The notes under the pieces are model-generated. The model saw nothing but the letters and a program-made list of their open reading frames with translations. It was not told where the DNA came from and did not search any database. A DNA stretch of 64,000 nucleotides, from NCBI RefSeq assembly GCF_050271975.1, contig NZ_CP189850.1, positions 930,001 through 994,000 of the forward strand, given 5' to 3'. Below are positions 61,657-64,000 of this stretch, in pieces (within the stretch, counting starts at the first letter, position 1; every line of letters begins with the position of its first letter). A program made the translations under genes and the position numbers. The DNA comes from Litorimonas sp947503715. Its GTDB lineage: Bacteria; Pseudomonadota; Alphaproteobacteria; Caulobacterales; Maricaulaceae.

Positions 61657-63012
61657 CTATGTGTTGACGAACTCAGGGTAGGCGACGAGGCCGACTTCGG
61701 AGATATCGAGACCAGCTGTCTCGTCTTCAACCGATGGGCGGACGCCGATTGTGACCTTCAGGACCAACCAGATGATGGCGGACACGACACTCACAAAGAT
61801 ACCTGTTGCAACGATACCGACGATCTGAGCGACGAGCGTTTCCGGCATACTGATGGCGACAGCCAATGTACCCCAGATACCGGCGACCAAGTGAACTGGG
61901 ATCGCACCAACGACATCATCAATTTTAAGCTTGTCGAGCAGTGGTACTGTTAGACAGGCCAACAGCGAACCAACCGCACCGATCAGGACGGACATGCCGA
62001 TGGACGGAGCCAAAGGCTCGGCGGTGATGGCGACCAGACCAGCTAGGGCGCCGTTGATGGCAAAGGTTACGTCGATCTTGCCATACCGCAGTTGCGTGTA
62101 GACGATGGCGAGAATGACGCCAGCTGCAGCGGCCATGTTCGTGTTCACGAAGATACGGGACACGTCGGTGACATCGCCAATTGAACCGGATGCGAGTTGT
62201 GAACCGCCGTTGAAGCCGAACCAACCTAGCCACAGGATAAACATACCCAATGTTGCAAGCGGGATGTTGGACGCCGGAATTGGGTTGACCTTACCGTCAA
62301 CATATTTGCCCAGACGCGGCCCGATGATGATCGCACCCATAAGAGCGGCCCAGCCACCTGTCGAGTGGACAAGGGTCGAACCGGCGAAGTCGGAGAAGCC
62401 CATGTCGTCGAGGAAACCACCGCCCCATTCCCAGCCAGCAACGACAGGATAGATAAAGGCTGTCAGGATTGCGACAAAAATGAAGAATGGCCAGAATTTA
62501 ACGCGGCCTGCGACCGTACCGGACACGATCGACGCCGTTGTAGCGCAAAACACCATCTGGAAGAACCAATCAGACGCAACCGAATATCCTGTATCCAGTG
62601 CAGCAGCCTGATTTGCGGCTGTTTCAGCGTCAGTAGCGCCGGCCAATCCAACGGGTTCCAGCGGATAGCCGGGAGACAAGACAGACGCGAAATTAATGAA
62701 GTCTGACGCGCCCGCATAGAGCATGTCGTAACCGAACAACCAGAACATCAGACCCGCCAAGCTGTAGAGCATGATATTCTTCAAACACTGCATAGAAACG
62801 TTTTTCGTTTGCACGAAACCGGCTTCGAGCATGGCAAAGCCAGCTGCCATCCACATGACCAAAAATCCACCGATCAAGAACAGCAGCGTGTTAAAAATAT
62901 AGGCCGTTGAGTTGGCCGCTTCGACGACCGTGGTGGCGTCCTGCGCCATAGCCAGTGCGGGTAGCGCGGATAATAATGCCGCCCCTCCCAAGATTTTTGC
63001 GAAACGTCGCAT
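61657..63012 (-). CDS. amt: Ammonium transporter (second copy)
   Basis: This 451-residue transporter starts at ATG 63012, with GGAGG 9 bases upstream; a longer frame to 63048 is less likely. It has a signal peptide (ALLSALPALAMAQ), MWMAAGFAMLEAGFVQTKN, MFILWLGWFGFNGGSQLASG and twin pore His in LVHSTGGWAAL and IPVHLVAGIWG. It differs clearly from the first copy, being closer to the longer Amt type with an extra loop near 125-150 (LAGATDAETAANQAAA). Two diverged copies suggest different affinity or regulation. Confidence 0.95.
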   Translation of the reverse strand: MRRFAKILGGAALLSALPALAMAQDATTVVEAANSTAYIFNTLLFLIGGFLVMWMAAGFAMLEAGFVQTKNVSMQCLKNIMLYSLAGLMFWLFGYDMLYAGASDFINFASVLSPGYPLEPVGLAGATDAETAANQAAALDTGYSVASDWFFQMVFCATTASIVSGTVAGRVKFWPFFIFVAILTAFIYPVVAGWEWGGGFLDDMGFSDFAGSTLVHSTGGWAALMGAIIIGPRLGKYVDGKVNPIPASNIPLATLGMFILWLGWFGFNGGSQLASGSIGDVTDVSRIFVNTNMAAAAGVILAIVYTQLRYGKIDVTFAINGALAGLVAITAEPLAPSIGMSVLIGAVGSLLACLTVPLLDKLKIDDVVGAIPVHLVAGIWGTLAVAISMPETLVAQIVGIVATGIFVSVVSAIIWLVLKVTIGVRPSVEDETAGLDISEVGLVAYPEFVNT

Positions 63013-63191
63013 TTGTGTTCCCTCCAAATAAGATGTGTGGGATGTCATTGCACAGGCGATGACGGGCAGGGCGAGTCAGGTTTGCGGCAATGCGGACCGT
63101 ATTCAAGGTAGGCGCATTTTCTGTGCGCGTTCGTTTAAAGAATGCCCTATGGCTGTGCGCGACCCGAAACTGACCGATTCTTGAGGCCCCA

Positions 63192-63545
63192 ATGAAAGAC
63201 CGTTATATTTTTAAAGTGCTGACACCGGATCAATGGGTAACGTTTCAAGCGAATAAGGTTTTTACAGGCAGTCCCGTGGACCTCGCCGATGGGTATATTC
63301 ATATGTCCTGCAAAGCTCAGCTAAAGGAAACGATGGATAAATGGTATGCGGATGAGACGCGCGTTTTTATACTCGAAGTCGACAGTCATCCGATTGCTAC
63401 TGACCTGAAATATGAAGTCTCGCGCGGCGGGGCGGAATTCCCCCACCTTTTCGCGGACCTCCCCCTGTCCGCCGTGGGCAAAGTGTGGGACGTGTCCGCT
63501 GATGTCGGCAGCTATACACTGCCGGGTAATTTGAAAGCCAATTAA
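63192..63545 (+). CDS. DUF952-family protein
   Basis: This 117-residue protein shows the DUF952 pattern: IFKVLTPDQWVTFQAN at the start, GYIHMSCKAQLKETMDKWY near 38 (the conserved IH-[LM]-S), VFILEVDS, and FPHLFADLPLSAVGKVWDV near the end. Function is unknown; the fold is related to ADP-ribose- or glutathione-type binding proteins by some proposals, which I do not assert. It ends one base before pyrD, a common pairing in alphaproteobacteria, suggesting co-expression. Confidence 0.88.
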   Translation: MKDRYIFKVLTPDQWVTFQANKVFTGSPVDLADGYIHMSCKAQLKETMDKWYADETRVFILEVDSHPIATDLKYEVSRGGAEFPHLFADLPLSAVGKVWDVSADVGSYTLPGNLKAN

Positions 63546-63546
63546 T

Positions 63547-64000
63547 ATGAGCCTGATTTACAAAACCGGAACAGCCGTGCTGCGAAGCCTTCCGGCAGAG
63601 CGGGCCCATGTCACGACGGTGAAACTCCTTCGTGCGGGGTTCGGGCCGAAATCTGGCGTCATCACATCCGACTTGTTCAGAACAAATGTCGGGGGTCTCG
63701 ATTTGCCTAATCCGGTCGGTTTGGCCGCAGGCTTTGATAAAGATTGTGACGTGCCGGACGCCATGCTCGGCGCGGGGTTCGGCTTTGTCGAATGCGGCAC
63801 AGTGACTCCGCGCCCGCAGATCGGCAATGCGAAGCCACGCCTCTTCCGCTTGGTCGAGGACGAAGCCGTCATTAACCGGATGGGATTTAATAATCAGGGC
63901 TTGGATCATTTCCATGCGCGGCTCTCCGCGCGTCAAGGCAAGGGCGGCATTGTCGGCGCCAATCTCGGCGCGAATAAGGATAGCGATGACCGTGCCGCGG
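63547..64000 (+). CDS. pyrD: Dihydroorotate dehydrogenase (quinone), N-terminal part
   Basis: The frame begins at ATG 63547 and runs off the right edge after 151 codons. It matches class 2 PyrD, which oxidises dihydroorotate in pyrimidine synthesis and passes electrons to quinone. Visible marks are NPVGLAAGFDKDCDVPDAM, GFGFVECGTVTPRPQIGN (FMN-binding segment) and RLFRLVEDEAVINRMGFNNQG near 100-120, then IVGANLGANKDS. The N-terminal helix that touches the membrane is present. Start follows the DUF952 stop by one base. Confidence 0.95.
   Translation, partial: MSLIYKTGTAVLRSLPAERAHVTTVKLLRAGFGPKSGVITSDLFRTNVGGLDLPNPVGLAAGFDKDCDVPDAMLGAGFGFVECGTVTPRPQIGNAKPRLFRLVEDEAVINRMGFNNQGLDHFHARLSARQGKGGIVGANLGANKDSDDRAA

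Overview
The window is chromosomal DNA of an alphaproteobacterium, most likely a marine member of the Maricaulales/Hyphomonadaceae-Caulobacterales side of the class. This placement is inferred from gene content: rpsT directly upstream of dnaA, class I lysyl-tRNA synthetase, GANTC-rich control regions of the CcrM type, a large TonB receptor, many Gly-rich lipoproteins, and Na+-coupled transporters. dnaA, gyrB, hrcA-grpE and mutM suggest an origin-proximal region. No phage, insertion sequence, CRISPR array, rRNA or tRNA was seen.

Layout. 1-426: end of a ribbon-helix-helix gene and two tandem DUF4177-like genes. 0.5-3.2 kb: exported leucyl aminopeptidase and a Sel1-repeat protein. 3.3-9.6 kb, all minus strand: hrcA, grpE, mutM, a broken RDD gene, an enoyl-CoA hydratase, rpsT and dnaA. 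9.7-12.4 kb: a giant RTX protein. 12.4-17.1 kb, minus: SbtA-like bicarbonate transporter with a PII-like partner, an APC permease with regulatory tail, and NhaA. 17.2-18.6 kb: two candidate small proteins divergent from an OxyR-like regulator. 18.7-25.2 kb, minus: S9 peptidase, coq7, dsbB and a tricorn-like protease. 25.4-27.3 kb: rodZ-like gene and ispG. 27.3-30.0 kb: an AT-rich islet holding a GHKL-ATPase/PD-(D/E)xK-like gene broken by one stop codon, an unassigned structured RNA and several palindromes. 30.0-34.3 kb: mscS, a DUF481 outer-membrane protein and gyrB. 34.3-48.4 kb: secreted and envelope proteins (phytase-like lipoprotein, M60/IMPa-like glycopeptidase lipoprotein, lipoprotein methyltransferase), panE, hsp20 with heat-shock promoter and RNA thermometer, SCP2, hydrolase and glycosyltransferase. 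48.6-56.7 kb: TonB receptor, nrdA and two exported proteins. 56.8-64 kb: lysS, a TPR protein, a 130-bp cruciform repeat, an S24 repressor-like gene, two ammonium transporters, DUF952 and the start of pyrD.

The most notable signals lie outside ordinary annotation: (1) the broken GHKL-nuclease gene fused onto the 3' end of ispG, beside a structured RNA of no family I recognise; (2) mutM, whose catalytic Pro is preceded by ATT rather than a normal start; (3) dense GANTC clusters before dnaA and gyrB; (4) a stacked nrdA control region (DnaA-box-like, CtrA-like, GANTC, twin NrdR boxes exactly 31 bp apart); (5) a sigma-32 promoter plus ROSE-type thermometer before hsp20. Coordinates of translation starts were refined from Shine-Dalgarno positions and family N-termini where possible.
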